The notes below the pieces were generated by a model. The model saw nothing but the letters and a program-made list of their open reading frames with translations. It searched no databases and was not told the DNA's origin. DNA of 64,000 nucleotides, taken from contig CANJQJ010000002.1 in the NCBI GenBank assembly GCA_947476425.1, forward strand, positions 1 through 64,000, in the 5' to 3' direction. Both the position numbers and the translations under genes were made by a program. The DNA comes from Sphingomonadaceae bacterium. GTDB taxonomy: Bacteria; Pseudomonadota; Alphaproteobacteria; Sphingomonadales; Sphingomonadaceae. Below, piece by piece: positions 45,306 to 55,030 of this stretch; position 1 is the stretch's first letter; each line of letters starts with the position of its first letter.

Positions 45306-46031
45306 TCACTCTCCCTGGTTGCTGACGATCGTGGCCACGCCTTCGCCGGCGAGAACGCGGGCAAGATTGCCCTGCTCGCGGATGTTGAAGACGACGATCG
45401 GGATATTATTGTCGCGACACAGGGCGATGGCGCTTGCGTCCATCACCTTGAGGTCGTCGGAAAGAACACGGTTGAAACTCACCATCTCGTAGCGCTTGGC
45501 GGTTGCGACCTTCTTCGGATCGGCATCATAGACGCCATCGACGCTGGTCCCCTTGAACAACGCGTCGCAGCCCATTTCGGCTGCGCGCAGCGCTGCGGCG
45601 CTATCGGTGGTGAAGAAGGGATTGCCGGTGCCGGCAGCGAATATCACGATCCGGCCCTTCTCCATGTGCCGGACTGCGCGGCGGCGGATATAGGGTTCAC
45701 AGACGCTCGCCATCGGAATGGCGGACTGGACTCGCGTATCGACGCCGATCTGCTCGAGCGCATTCTGAACCGCGAGAGCGTTCATCACGGTCGCGAGCAT
45801 GCCCATATAATCGGCGCTGGTGCGATCGAATCCCTTCGCGGCCGCAGCAAGCCCCCGGAAGATGTTTCCACCACCGACGACGAGGCAGAGCTCATGGCCC
45901 GCTTCCTTGGCGGCGGCGATCTCGCCGGCAACCCGTGCGACAGTATCGGGATCGATGCCAAACTGGCCTGGCCCCATCAGAACTTCGCCCGAAAGCTTGA
46001 GAAGTATGCGGTTGAAACGCGGGCGAGCCAT
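45306..46031 (-). CDS. pyrH: Uridylate kinase
   Basis: Phosphorylates UMP to UDP; bacterial hexameric amino-acid-kinase-fold enzyme. 241 residues: [57 protein letters not shown], and [12 protein letters not shown] 46031. A stable hairpin lies between tsf and this gene (46058-46097), suggesting partly separate transcription. Confidence 0.96.
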   Translation of the reverse strand: MARPRFNRILLKLSGEVLMGPGQFGIDPDTVARVAGEIAAAKEAGHELCLVVGGGNIFRGLAAAAKGFDRTSADYMGMLATVMNALAVQNALEQIGVDTRVQSAIPMASVCEPYIRRRAVRHMEKGRIVIFAAGTGNPFFTTDSAAALRAAEMGCDALFKGTSVDGVYDADPKKVATAKRYEMVSFNRVLSDDLKVMDASAIALCRDNNIPIVVFNIREQGNLARVLAGEGVATIVSNQGE

Positions 46032-46057
46032 GTTGGCATTCTATCCTTGATCAGGCG

Positions 46058-46097
46058 AAAAGGGGGCGGCGCGCACCTTAGTGAGGGTGCGCGCCGC
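46058..46097 (-). terminator. Hairpin with T run between tsf and pyrH
   Basis: Perfect 12-bp stem GCGGCGCGCACC / GGTGCGCGCCGC with an 8-base loop; on the minus strand it is followed by CCCCTTTT. It is a candidate full or partial terminator (attenuator) within the rpsB-tsf-pyrH run. Confidence 0.65.
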
Positions 46098-46121
46098 TGC
46101 CAAGCAATGTCAGTGCGCGAC

Positions 46122-47045
46122 CTAGACCCCCGCTGCAGCAGCCACTTCGGCGGCGAAATCGCTGACTTCCTTCTCGATGCCCTCGCCAAGCTGGAAACGG
46201 ACATAATCCTTGAGCACGATCGTGCCGCCGGCTTCCTTCGCGGCAGCAGCGACGACGTCGGCGATCTTGCTCTTGTTGTCGATCACGAAGACCTGGCTGA
46301 GCAGCGCATTTTCCTTGCGGAACTTGGCGATCGCGCCATCGACCATCTTGGCGATGATCTCGGCTGGCTTGCCGGATTCGGCAGCCTTTTCGGTCGCAAT
46401 CGCGCGTTCGCGCTCGACGAGTGCGGCATCGAGGCCTTCCTCGTTCAGCGCCTGCGGGAAAGCCGCGGCGATGTGCATCGCAAGCTGCTTGCCGAGCGCC
46501 TCGAGCTTTTCGCGGGGCGCATTGCCCTCGAGTGCCACCAGCACGCCGATCTTGCCCATGCCCGGCGCGGCAGCGTTGTGGACGTAAGGCACGACCGCGC
46601 CTTCGCTCACTTCGAGCACCTTCGCGCGGCGAAGATTCTGGTTTTCGCCGATCGTCGCGATGTTCGCGGTCAGCTTCTCGCCAACCGTGCCGCCGCCCGG
46701 ATAGGCCGCTGCAGACAACGCCTCGATATCGCCGACGGTGTCGAGCGCAAGCGCGGTGACGTTGCGGACGAATTCCTGGAACTGATCGTTCTTGGCGACG
46801 AAATCGGTTTCGGCGTTGATCTCGACTGCAGCACCCCTGGTGCCGGAAACCGCGACGCCGACGAGGCCTTCAGCGGCCGTACGGCTCGACTTCTTGGCAG
46901 CCGTGGCGAGGCCCTTGGCGCGCAGCCAATCGACTGCGGCGTCCATGTCGCCACCATTTTCGGTGAGCGCCTTCTTGCAATCCATCATGCCGGCGCCCGA
47001 GCGCTCGCGCAGATCCTTGACGGCTGCGGCGGTAATCTCTGCCAT
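46122..47045 (-). CDS. tsf: Elongation factor Ts
   Basis: Guanine nucleotide exchange factor for EF-Tu. 307 residues: [20 protein letters not shown] and DCKKAL at the N-terminal UBA-like domain, the EF-Tu contact TDFVAKN, and the dimerisation/core domain; ends with [16 protein letters not shown] 47045. About 185 bases separate it from rpsB. Confidence 0.96.
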   Translation of the reverse strand: MAEITAAAVKDLRERSGAGMMDCKKALTENGGDMDAAVDWLRAKGLATAAKKSSRTAAEGLVGVAVSGTRGAAVEINAETDFVAKNDQFQEFVRNVTALALDTVGDIEALSAAAYPGGGTVGEKLTANIATIGENQNLRRAKVLEVSEGAVVPYVHNAAAPGMGKIGVLVALEGNAPREKLEALGKQLAMHIAAAFPQALNEEGLDAALVERERAIATEKAAESGKPAEIIAKMVDGAIAKFRKENALLSQVFVIDNKSKIADVVAAAAKEAGGTIVLKDYVRFQLGEGIEKEVSDFAAEVAAAAGV

Positions 47046-47230
47046 GTCATGTCCTTTCTTGTGCTTGCCCCCCTGTCATGGGAGGCGATCGAGGGGTGGG
47101 TACGCGCTTCTGCGCGCCAAAACCCAGCCAACCTCGCCATTTCCAAAAAGCACTTCGGGGGCATTGCGCCCCCTTCGTACCTCACCCGCCCCCTTCCCCT
47201 CCCTTGGCAGGAAGGGGAGAGAGCAAGGGA

Positions 47231-47986
47231 TTACGCTTCGATCGCGATTTCGGCAGGTGCTTCCTCGGCAGCGCCGAGATCTTCACCGCGCGCTGCGCGA
47301 TTGCCCTGCTTGCCCGAAAGCGCGGCAGCAGCGATCGCATCGCAGTAAAGGCGGATGGCGCGCGAGGCGTCATCGTTCGCCGGAACCGGGAAGGCGATGC
47401 CCGAAGGATCGACATTGGTGTCGAGGATCGCGATCACTGGGATGCCGAGCGTGTTGGCTTCCTTGATCGCAAGCTCTTCCTTGTTGGCGTCGATCACGAA
47501 CATCACGTCCGGGATGCCGCCCATGTCGCGGATGCCGCCGAGCGAAAGCTCGAACTTGTCGCGCTCGCGGGTGAGCTGGAGCACTTCCTTCTTGGTGAGG
47601 CCGTGCGTATCACCAGCAAGCTGCTCCTCGAGCGTCTTGAAGCGACGGATCGAACCGGAGATCGTCTTCCAGTTGGTGAGCATGCCGCCCAGCCAGCGAT
47701 GGTTGACGAAATGCTGGCCCGAACGACGCGCTGCTTCAGCGATCGGCTCCTGCGCCTGGCGCTTGGTGCCGACGAACAGGACCTTGCCGCCATGCGACAC
47801 GGACTGCTGCACGAAATCGAGAGCGCGCGCGAACAGCGGCACTGACTGCGACAGATCGATGATGTGGATGCCGTTGCGATCGCCGAAGATGTAAGGCTTC
47901 ATCTTCGGGTTCCAGCGGTGGGTCTGGTGGCCGAAATGCGCGCCAGCGTCGAGCAATTGCTGCATGGAGACGACAGGTGTCGTCAT
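47231..47986 (-). CDS. rpsB: 30S ribosomal protein S2
   Basis: 251 residues: [69 protein letters not shown] and [11 protein letters not shown]. Start at ATG 47986 with AAGGAG 7 bases upstream; upstream codons are not S2-like. Acidic C-terminal tail ([17 protein letters not shown]). First gene of the rpsB-tsf-pyrH-frr cluster. Confidence 0.96.
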   Translation of the reverse strand: MTTPVVSMQQLLDAGAHFGHQTHRWNPKMKPYIFGDRNGIHIIDLSQSVPLFARALDFVQQSVSHGGKVLFVGTKRQAQEPIAEAARRSGQHFVNHRWLGGMLTNWKTISGSIRRFKTLEEQLAGDTHGLTKKEVLQLTRERDKFELSLGGIRDMGGIPDVMFVIDANKEELAIKEANTLGIPVIAILDTNVDPSGIAFPVPANDDASRAIRLYCDAIAAAALSGKQGNRAARGEDLGAAEEAPAEIAIEA

Positions 47987-47995
47987 AATGTATCT

Positions 47996-48064
47996 CCTTC
48001 CGGTTGTACCTCTGTGGGGCAGTTCCGGATCGAAACCCGGCACCGGTATGTGCGCCCCACATGT
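47996..48064 (-). promoter_or_regulatory. Possible structured rpsB leader
   Basis: GTGGGGC (48014-48020) and GCCCCAC (48054-48060) are complementary and enclose a CCGG/CCGG-rich stretch, directly before the rpsB binding site. Such a leader could be an S2 autoregulatory structure. This is only a base-pairing observation. Confidence 0.35.
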
Positions 48065-48204
48065 GGAATGGCGCGGGCCTTAACCGCAGCGGACGCGAAA
48101 ATCAACTTTTACGTGTTTCCGTCGATTTCGCCGTTGACAGCGGAACATTGGTGGAACATATCCGAGGAATAGTACGGAACGTTACAAGAACGACGTTCGC
48201 GAAC

Positions 48205-48465
48205 ATGGGAGCCACGGTCATGCTGCAACTTCTGTCCTCGGTCTATTTCCTGGTCATATTGGCTGCGAGCATCGCAACCCTGAAGCTCGTGCTCGGCAAT
48301 GAAGCAGCGATGATCGTCCAAGCGCTCGGCCTCCGGGCGCCTTCAGCACTGCCGCCGCTGCCGCCCCGCATTGCACCGGTTCGCGGCGCAGTCGTGCGGA
48401 TCAGGCAGCAGGCCCGGCCTGGGACTGGGACTGCATCTGCGTCCGGGCTGCGCGCAGCCGCCTGA
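48205..48465 (+). CDS. Small single-pass membrane protein, unknown function
   Basis: 86 residues from ATG 48205, or 81 from ATG 48220. One membrane helix (LLSSVYFLVILAASIATLKLVL), then NEAAMIVQALGLRAPSALPP and a Pro- and Arg-rich tail. Divergent from rpsB and convergent with pssA, whose last 65 bases it overlaps antisense. I do not recognise a function. Codon pattern and the clear helix support it, but the tail could be partly non-functional. Confidence 0.55.
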   Translation: MGATVMLQLLSSVYFLVILAASIATLKLVLGNEAAMIVQALGLRAPSALPPLPPRIAPVRGAVVRIRQQARPGTGTASASGLRAAA

Positions 48466-49204
48466 CCTTGGCATAGGATCGCATCCCGAACGGGATCGAC
48501 GCCAGGTAGAGCGCGCAGATCACGCTGAGCGCGATCCACGGAGCGTTGATCAAGGCCGCTCCGATCAGACCGATAGCGAGCAGCACCCACATGCGGACGC
48601 CACGGCGCAGGCGAAGCGCCGACCAGCTGAACGTGGCGACGCTCGAGATCATCAGCAGCGCCGATGCGATCGTCCAGGGCGCCACGAGCCAGCTCTCGCG
48701 GAAAATCGGAAGCCCGGTCCACATCCACAAATAGAGCGGCAGCAGCATCAGCCCCGCGCCCGCCGGCGCCGGAATGCCGGTCAGGAAACCGGCGGATTTG
48801 TGCGGCTGGTCCTCGGAATCGATCGCGGCATTGAAGCGCGCAAGCCGCAATGCGCAGCAGACCGCATGAGTAAGCGCGACGATCCAGCCATATTGCGGCA
48901 CTGCCTGGAGCGACCAGAGATAGATGATGATCGCCGGCGAAACCCCGAAGGCGATCACGTCGGAAAGCGAATCGAGCTCGGCACCAAAGCGACTCTCGCC
49001 CTTGAGCAACCGCGCAATGCGTCCGTCGAGGCCATCCAATATGCCAGCGACGAGGATGCAGATCACCGCCTTTTCCCATTCCGCGGCAATTGCGAAGCGG
49101 ACCCCGGTCAAACCAAAGCACAGCGCCAGCGCCGTCACCGCATTGGGTGCAAGCGTCCGCAACGGGATGCCGCGCCGAAGCGGAATGACGCGAGGAGACA
49201 TCAT
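48401..49204 (-). CDS. pssA: CDP-diacylglycerol-serine O-phosphatidyltransferase
   Basis: Makes phosphatidylserine from CDP-diacylglycerol and serine. 267 residues with about seven membrane helices and the CDP-alcohol phosphotransferase motif [20 protein letters not shown] continuing LDSLSD (DGxxAR...G...D...D). Membrane-integral type II enzyme, unlike the E. coli soluble form. ATG 49204 overlaps the psd stop by 4 bases. Works with psd to make phosphatidylethanolamine. Confidence 0.94.
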   Translation of the reverse strand: MMSPRVIPLRRGIPLRTLAPNAVTALALCFGLTGVRFAIAAEWEKAVICILVAGILDGLDGRIARLLKGESRFGAELDSLSDVIAFGVSPAIIIYLWSLQAVPQYGWIVALTHAVCCALRLARFNAAIDSEDQPHKSAGFLTGIPAPAGAGLMLLPLYLWMWTGLPIFRESWLVAPWTIASALLMISSVATFSWSALRLRRGVRMWVLLAIGLIGAALINAPWIALSVICALYLASIPFGMRSYAKVRRLRAARTQMQSQSQAGPAA

Positions 49205-49935
49205 CCGGAAACGCTGTCCATCCGCTCGGCCATGCCGATACGGGCAAAGATCGTCTCGCCAGCGATGCAGCGCTGGCCGAGCATCACAGCCGGTGCGGTA
49301 CCAGCCGGAAGATAGACATCGACTCGACTGCCGAAGCGAATCAGCCCGATCCGCTGTCCGGGTGCGACGATGTCGCCATCCTTGACGAATGGCATGATCC
49401 GCCGCGCGACCAGCCCGGCAATCTGGGTAAATCCGATGCGCAGCCCGTCATGGCCCTCGACGAGGATATGCTGGCGCTCATTCTCTTCGCTTGCCTTGTC
49501 GAGATCGGCGTTGAGGAACTTGCCCGAGATATAGACGACTCGCTTGATGATCCCGGCGATCGGCGTCCGGTTGATGTGGACGTCGAACACACTCATGAAA
49601 ATCGAGACGCGCATCATCGGCTGATCGCCGAGCCCGTCCTCGCCCGCCATTTCGCGTGGCGGCGGGACACGGGCGATCATCGTGACCATGCCATCGGCCG
49701 GTGCCACGATAAGGCCGGGACCGCGCGGGGTGGTGCGGATCGGATCGCGGAAGAAGGCCGCCACCCAGAGAGTCACGCCTCCCATCGGCCAGGCGAGGGT
49801 TTCCCAGGCGCACCAAGCAAGCACGAATGTGATGATGGCAGCGATGAGGACGAATTTGCGGCCTTCGGGGTGTACCGACGGAAACCGCCAGCGCACCGCT
49901 CCGACATGGCCGTCGGGATCCGGATATGCGTTCAT
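49201..49935 (-). CDS. psd: Phosphatidylserine decarboxylase proenzyme (short form)
   Basis: Converts phosphatidylserine to phosphatidylethanolamine using a pyruvoyl group formed by self-cleavage. 244 residues; two N-terminal membrane helices, [23 protein letters not shown], and the cleavage site in [13 protein letters not shown] between Gly and Ser. This is the short PSD-A type. ATG 49935. Confidence 0.94.
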   Translation of the reverse strand: MNAYPDPDGHVGAVRWRFPSVHPEGRKFVLIAAIITFVLAWCAWETLAWPMGGVTLWVAAFFRDPIRTTPRGPGLIVAPADGMVTMIARVPPPREMAGEDGLGDQPMMRVSIFMSVFDVHINRTPIAGIIKRVVYISGKFLNADLDKASEENERQHILVEGHDGLRIGFTQIAGLVARRIMPFVKDGDIVAPGQRIGLIRFGSRVDVYLPAGTAPAVMLGQRCIAGETIFARIGMAERMDSVSG

Positions 49936-50136
49936 CCGCCGCTTCTAGTGCAGATCGACGGTAGAAAGAAACCCGTCATTCAGCCTCGGCACATGGTCGT
50001 CGCAGGGAACCGCGAAAACCGGGCGATATTGGTATCGACGGCGCATCAACCAAAATCCATGGCATCATGGTTGATCGAACCCGATTCGCTCTTTAGAGCC
50101 GCCGATCGTATCTCCCGCTTTCTGGAAAGTGCGCGC

Positions 50137-51357
50137 ATGGCCAAGATCAAGGTAAAAACCCCGCTCGTCGAGCTCGACGGCGACGAAATGACCCGCATCA
50201 TCTGGCAGTGGATCCGTGAAAAGCTGATCCTGCCTTATCTCGACATCGACCTGAAATATTATGATCTCAGCGTCGAGAAGCGCGACGAGACCAACGACCA
50301 GATCACGATCGATAGCGCCAAGGCGATCCAGCAATATGGTGTCGGCGTGAAATGCGCGACGATCACCCCTGACGAAGCCCGCGTCGAGGAATTCAAGCTC
50401 AAGAAGATGTGGAAGTCGCCAAACGGCACGATCCGCAACATCCTGGGCGGCGTCGTCTTCCGCGAACCGATCGTGATCAGCAACATCCCGCGCCTCGTGC
50501 CGGGCTGGACCGATCCGATCGTCGTCGGCCGTCACGCCTTTGGCGACCAGTATCGCGCGACCGATTTCCGAGTGCCCGGCCCCGGCAAGCTCCGGATGAT
50601 CTGGGAAGGTCTCGACGGCCAGCGCATCGAGGAGGAAGTGTTCGACTATCCCTCCGCCGGCGTCGCGATGGGCATGTACAATCTCGACGATTCGATTCGC
50701 GATTTCGCCCGCGCCAGCATGAACTATGCGCTTGGCCGCGGCTGGCCGCTCTATCTCTCGACCAAGAACACGATCCTCAAGGCCTATGACGGGCGCTTCA
50801 AGGATCTGTTCCAGGAAGTGTTCGACGCCGATTTCGCGGACAAGTTCAAGGCCGCCGGCATCGTCTACGAGCATCGCCTGATCGACGACATGGTCGCCTC
50901 GGCGCTCAAGTGGAGCGGCAAGTTCGTCTGGGCTTGCAAGAATTACGACGGCGACGTCCAGTCGGACACAGTCGCGCAGGGCTTCGGATCGCTCGGCCTG
51001 ATGACCTCGGTGCTGATGTCGCCCGACGGCAAGACGATCGAGGCGGAAGCCGCGCACGGCACCGTCACGCGGCACTACCGCATGCATGAGCAGGGCAAGG
51101 CGACCTCGACCAACCCGATCGCGTCGATCTTCGCCTGGACGCAGGGCCTCGTGTTCCGCGGCCAGTTTGACGACACCCCCGATGTCACGCGCTTCGCGGA
51201 AACGCTCGAGCGGGTCTGCATCGAGACCGTCGAAGCCGGTGCGATGACTAAGGATCTCGCGATCCTGATCGGTCCCGACCAGCCGTGGATGACCACCGAG
51301 CAATTCTTCGAGGCGATCCGCGCCAATCTCGAAAAGGCGATGAGCGACTGGAAGTAA
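50137..51357 (+). CDS. icd: NADP-dependent isocitrate dehydrogenase (eukaryote-like dimeric type)
   Basis: TCA-cycle enzyme converting isocitrate to 2-oxoglutarate. 406 residues: [25 protein letters not shown] with the substrate Ser, [22 protein letters not shown] and [14 protein letters not shown]. This is the homodimer type shared with mitochondria rather than the E. coli type. ATG 50137 with GGAAAG 7 bases upstream. Divergent from psd with about 200 bases between starts. Confidence 0.95.
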   Translation: MAKIKVKTPLVELDGDEMTRIIWQWIREKLILPYLDIDLKYYDLSVEKRDETNDQITIDSAKAIQQYGVGVKCATITPDEARVEEFKLKKMWKSPNGTIRNILGGVVFREPIVISNIPRLVPGWTDPIVVGRHAFGDQYRATDFRVPGPGKLRMIWEGLDGQRIEEEVFDYPSAGVAMGMYNLDDSIRDFARASMNYALGRGWPLYLSTKNTILKAYDGRFKDLFQEVFDADFADKFKAAGIVYEHRLIDDMVASALKWSGKFVWACKNYDGDVQSDTVAQGFGSLGLMTSVLMSPDGKTIEAEAAHGTVTRHYRMHEQGKATSTNPIASIFAWTQGLVFRGQFDDTPDVTRFAETLERVCIETVEAGAMTKDLAILIGPDQPWMTTEQFFEAIRANLEKAMSDWK

Positions 51358-51385
51358 GCCAAGCGCTCCGACCTGACGGCCAGAG

Positions 51386-51424
51386 GGCCCGCCTTCCCTT
51401 TCCACGGGGTTGGCGGGCCTTTTG
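51386..51424 (+). terminator. Rho-independent terminator after icd
   Basis: Stem GGCCCGCC / GGCGGGCC with an 18-base loop (51386-51419), then TTTTT. Begins 28 bases after the icd stop. Confidence 0.85.
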
Positions 51425-51514
51425 CATTAAGGGCCGTTAAGATTAACAGTTTGATCACAAGTAGCTCGTTAACAACGGTGTTCAGAGCCTGTTATCGATC
51501 CGATGGAACCCTGA

Positions 51515-53779
51515 ATGCGCAACAAGACCAGTCCCTGGACCGATAACGCACTTCGCGCACCGCATGTGGCCGTGTCGATGACGATCCTCGGCATCGGGGC
51601 GGCGCTCCTGCTCTTCATCGCCTATGGCGGCTACATGATGAACCGCGCCGCGCTGTCTGCGCAGGAGCGGATGATCCAGAGCGCGCTGACGGTGAAAGTC
51701 GCCCGGACGCTGATGGAGCAGAAGGCATTCTTCTACTGGGATCAGGCCGCACGCGCCGCCGAGGGCAAGCATTTCGACCAGCATTGGTATGATCGCGAAA
51801 TCGGGACATTCCTCACCGAAGGCTATCATCACGACCAGATCTTCATTCTCGATCCGAACGATCGGTTCATCTATGGCTATGGCCAGCAAAGCCGCCTCTC
51901 CGCCTCCGCGCTATTGCCGCTCTGGCCCAAGATTCGCCCGATGCTCCAACAGATGCGCAGCCCGAAACCTTTGGTGCCGAGCATTCGTGAACGCGCTTTT
52001 GCGCTCGACCAGATGCGCGACCAGCGCCTGAAAAGCGATAATCTCGGGCGCTGGACCGCGCGCGTGCTCCAGGGCCCGGACGGACCGGTCGTGATCTCGC
52101 TGATGACGATAATCCCCGTCGGCGACGATAATCTCAAGCTTCGCCGCCCGTTCATCGCGGCAAGCATCGTCAAGCTCGACAAGAGCTGGTTCGATCTGGT
52201 TGGCAAGACGTTGCAATTGAACGGCCTCCGCCTCGCGCCTCGTGGCGAGCGCGCCGGCGATTCGGTCCCGTTCGTCACCGACGACGGTGCCGTCGCTGCT
52301 CGGCTACACTGGGAAATCGCCAAGCCCGGCACGATGGCCTACGCGATCCTCCCCTTCTTCGCCGTCCTGCTGATTGTCGCAACACTCTATACGCGCAGTA
52401 TTTTCCGCAACCTCGCCGCCGCCCAGCAGCTTTTGCGTGAGCAGGAAGCCAATGCCCGCTTCATGGCGATGCACGACGGGCTTTCTCAACTGCCCAATCG
52501 CCGCCACTTCAGCCAGTCGCTGCGCACCAAACTCACTGAGAATGTCGCCGGCCTGCATATCGAACGCATCTGCGTCGCCTATCTCGATGTCGATCGCTTC
52601 AAGGACGTCAACGACGCCATCGGCCATGGCGCAGGCGATTCGCTCGTGATGCAGATCGGCCCGCGACTGATCGCCGCGCTGCGCCCGGACGACCTGCTTG
52701 CCCGGCTCGGGGGCGATGAGTTCGCTGTTATGCGCGTGCTCGGTGCTGACGAACATCCCGAAGATCTCGGCCGCGCTATCCAGTCCGCATTCCAGCGATC
52801 CTTCGCCGTCGGCAACCAGCTCCTCGAGATCACCGCGTCGATCGACATTGCGGTCGCCGAACAGGGCGATCCCGATCCTGACAGGGTCGTGCAGGACGCT
52901 GACATCAGCCTTTACCGTGCCAAGGATCAGGGCCGGAACCAGTATGTCGTCTTCCATGCCGACATGGCCGAGGAAGTCCGCGTCCGCCACTCGCTCGAAA
53001 ACGACTTGCGAGCCGCGATCGGCACCGAACAGATCGTCATGCACTACCAGCCGATCATTTCCGCGCGCACCGGGGAAATCCGCTCGGTCGAGGCGCTGGT
53101 TCGATGGGCGCATCCCGAACGCGGGCTCATCCCGCCCGATCGCTTCATCTCCCTTGCCGAGCGAAGCGGGCTGATGGTGCCGCTCGGCGACTATATCCTC
53201 GAGACGGTGCTTCGCGAGGCGCATCGCTTCGATGACCTCTCGATCGCGATCAACCTCTCGCCGGTCCAGCTGCGCCAGCGCTCCCTGCCCCAGCGCATCG
53301 CGTTGCTCTGCCGGCGCTTCGACGTCGATCCAGCCCGGATCACGCTTGAGGTCACCGAAGGCATGCTGATCGAATCCTCAGGCGTCTGCGGCGAGGTGTT
53401 CAGGGCCTTGTGCGACATGGGTTTCAAGACCGCACTCGACGATTTCGGAACTGGCTATTCCTCGCTCGGCTATCTCCATCGCTTCAGGTTCGACAAGATC
53501 AAGATCGATCGTTCCTTCATCTCGTCGGGTTCGCTCGCACAGATGCGCCCGATCGTCGAAGCGATTGTCCATATCGGTCGCGGGCTACGAATGGAGATCG
53601 TCGCCGAAGGTGTCGAATCCGCTGCGGAAATGGCGATGGTCCAAGCGTTGGGCTGCACCGAGGCGCAAGGCTATGGCATTTCGAGGCCGATGCCGATCGA
53701 CGATATTCTTGCCTATATCGAGGCGAGCGAAAAAACCCTGCCGAGGCGAAGCGCGCCAGTCTATCTGGCGCACGGCTGA
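51515..53779 (+). CDS. Membrane GGDEF-EAL protein with CHASE4-like sensor
   Basis: 754 residues. Two membrane helices (about 20-42 and 273-293) flank a periplasmic sensor of CHASE4 type (AFFYWDQAARAAEGKHFDQHWYD region; cited short as FFYWDQAARA). The GGDEF domain has intact LGGDEF (399-403) with an RxxD product-inhibition site (390-393), so cyclase activity is likely. The EAL domain has SVEALVRW (526-528), HYQP and DDFGTGYSS, so phosphodiesterase activity is likely too. It would make and break cyclic di-GMP in response to an extracellular cue. ATG 51515; single gene. Confidence 0.93.
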   Translation: MRNKTSPWTDNALRAPHVAVSMTILGIGAALLLFIAYGGYMMNRAALSAQERMIQSALTVKVARTLMEQKAFFYWDQAARAAEGKHFDQHWYDREIGTFLTEGYHHDQIFILDPNDRFIYGYGQQSRLSASALLPLWPKIRPMLQQMRSPKPLVPSIRERAFALDQMRDQRLKSDNLGRWTARVLQGPDGPVVISLMTIIPVGDDNLKLRRPFIAASIVKLDKSWFDLVGKTLQLNGLRLAPRGERAGDSVPFVTDDGAVAARLHWEIAKPGTMAYAILPFFAVLLIVATLYTRSIFRNLAAAQQLLREQEANARFMAMHDGLSQLPNRRHFSQSLRTKLTENVAGLHIERICVAYLDVDRFKDVNDAIGHGAGDSLVMQIGPRLIAALRPDDLLARLGGDEFAVMRVLGADEHPEDLGRAIQSAFQRSFAVGNQLLEITASIDIAVAEQGDPDPDRVVQDADISLYRAKDQGRNQYVVFHADMAEEVRVRHSLENDLRAAIGTEQIVMHYQPIISARTGEIRSVEALVRWAHPERGLIPPDRFISLAERSGLMVPLGDYILETVLREAHRFDDLSIAINLSPVQLRQRSLPQRIALLCRRFDVDPARITLEVTEGMLIESSGVCGEVFRALCDMGFKTALDDFGTGYSSLGYLHRFRFDKIKIDRSFISSGSLAQMRPIVEAIVHIGRGLRMEIVAEGVESAAEMAMVQALGCTEAQGYGISRPMPIDDILAYIEASEKTLPRRSAPVYLAHG

Positions 53780-53783
53780 GCGA

Positions 53784-54257
53784 TCAGTCGATCGCCTCGC
53801 CGGGCTCGATGCCCCATATTCCGTTGCTGGCGATAAAACCGGACTTGCCGTCCACGTCGAACTTGCACCAGCCGTTCGCGCAATGGCGGACCTTGCCGAT
53901 CACGCCCGGTGCTGCCCGCCAGAGTATCCGCGAACCTTCCTCCGGCGATGCAAGCATCGGCCGGATTTCGCCGACGACTATCGCCGTCCGCTCGGCACTC
54001 AGCAACGCAGCCGAAACCCATCCGACCGTGCCATCGCGATCGCTGACCTTGCGCCAGCTTTCGTGGACCTGGAGGACCTTCACTGGCAGGCCCTTGCGGC
54101 GATAGCGCCATACCGCCGGGTAATTGCGGCCCGGACCGGTGCGCATCAGCGCATCGCCGGCGGTGACCGAAGCCCAATACGGCACTGGACGATCGGCCGC
54201 CGATGCCAGGGTTCCACACATGGCAATCGCCATCGCCACAAATCCCCGGTGCATCAT
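53784..54257 (-). CDS. SH3-domain-containing secreted protein
   Basis: 157 residues with a signal peptide (MMHRGFVAMAIAMCGTLASA) and two bacterial SH3-like units, around TAGDALMRTGPGRNYPAVWRY and RAAPGVIGKVRHCANGWCKF. Such domains often bind peptidoglycan or partner proteins. Two Met codons at 54257 and 54254 share a GAGGGA binding site. Ends 5 bases from the convergent GGDEF-EAL gene and starts just inside the end of the upstream amidotransferase gene on the same strand. Confidence 0.82.
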   Translation of the reverse strand: MMHRGFVAMAIAMCGTLASAADRPVPYWASVTAGDALMRTGPGRNYPAVWRYRRKGLPVKVLQVHESWRKVSDRDGTVGWVSAALLSAERTAIVVGEIRPMLASPEEGSRILWRAAPGVIGKVRHCANGWCKFDVDGKSGFIASNGIWGIEPGEAID

Positions 54258-54267
54258 AGGTCCCTCT

Positions 54268-54969
54268 TCAATCGCCAAGGCGAGCAAGCCAGTCGTCGAT
54301 CATTCGCCGACCCGCCGCTGCCGCTGCAGGACCTGATAGCGCATTGTCAGCGAGAATTTGAGTGGCCGTAGTGCCGGCCGCCGCAATGAACGCCGAACCA
54401 TGTGCGCACCATTCGGAAATGCCCGGATCCTCGCCCATTTCAGGATGGAACTGAAGCCCCAGGATATTGTCGCCACGGGAAAAGGCCTGGTTGGGGTAGA
54501 TCTGCGTCGAAGCCAGCAATTGCGTGCCCTCCGGCAGCTGAAAGGTATCGCCATGCCAGTGGAGCAACGGCACATCGGCCAGATGCGCAAGCGGCGATGC
54601 GGCGCCTTGTGGCGTCAGGATCACCGGTGCGAAACCGACTTCCTTGGCTTTTCCCCTGTACACCGGGGCTCCCATTGCCGCTGCCATCACCTGAGCGCCA
54701 AGGCAGACCCCGAGCGTCGGCAAGTCTGCAGCGATACGCTCGGCGACACGAATAATCTCATAGGCGAGCCAGAGATACCGGTCCCGCTCATAGACCCCTG
54801 CCGACCCGCCCATGATGACCAACAGGTCGGGCGCCAGCATGTCGATCGACATGAAGGCAGGATCCTGGACGAATATCTCGTCGACCGAATATCCACGCGC
54901 CTCGATAGGCGCGCGAAAACCCGCGAGGCCTTCGTGCAGTTCGTTGCAGACGACAATTGCCGAAGGCAT
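54268..54969 (-). CDS. Class I glutamine amidotransferase-like protein
   Basis: 233 residues of the GMP-synthase-like GATase group: LLVIMGGSAGVYE, the nucleophile Cys in LGVCLGAQVMA, and His/Glu in LQFHPEMGE, so the triad is complete. No synthase domain is attached. Related stand-alone proteins act as gamma-glutamyl hydrolases or in amine catabolism; the substrate is not known here. ATG 54969. Same strand as the SH3 protein, 10 bases away. Confidence 0.86.
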   Translation of the reverse strand: MPSAIVVCNELHEGLAGFRAPIEARGYSVDEIFVQDPAFMSIDMLAPDLLVIMGGSAGVYERDRYLWLAYEIIRVAERIAADLPTLGVCLGAQVMAAAMGAPVYRGKAKEVGFAPVILTPQGAASPLAHLADVPLLHWHGDTFQLPEGTQLLASTQIYPNQAFSRGDNILGLQFHPEMGEDPGISEWCAHGSAFIAAAGTTATQILADNALSGPAAAAAGRRMIDDWLARLGD

Positions 54970-55030
54970 CTCCAGTCCCCTTCCTTCGTCATTCCACGAA
55001 AAGCGGAGGTTGAGGATGAAGGCTGTGCGA

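Noticed and set aside
47190-47217. CCCCTTCC / GGAAGGGG hairpin between rpsB and tsf
   Set aside because: Short stem with a 12-base loop and no T run; not a convincing terminator.
50065-51405. 446-codon minus-strand frame opposite icd
   Set aside because: Antisense shadow of a well conserved enzyme gene; no family resemblance.
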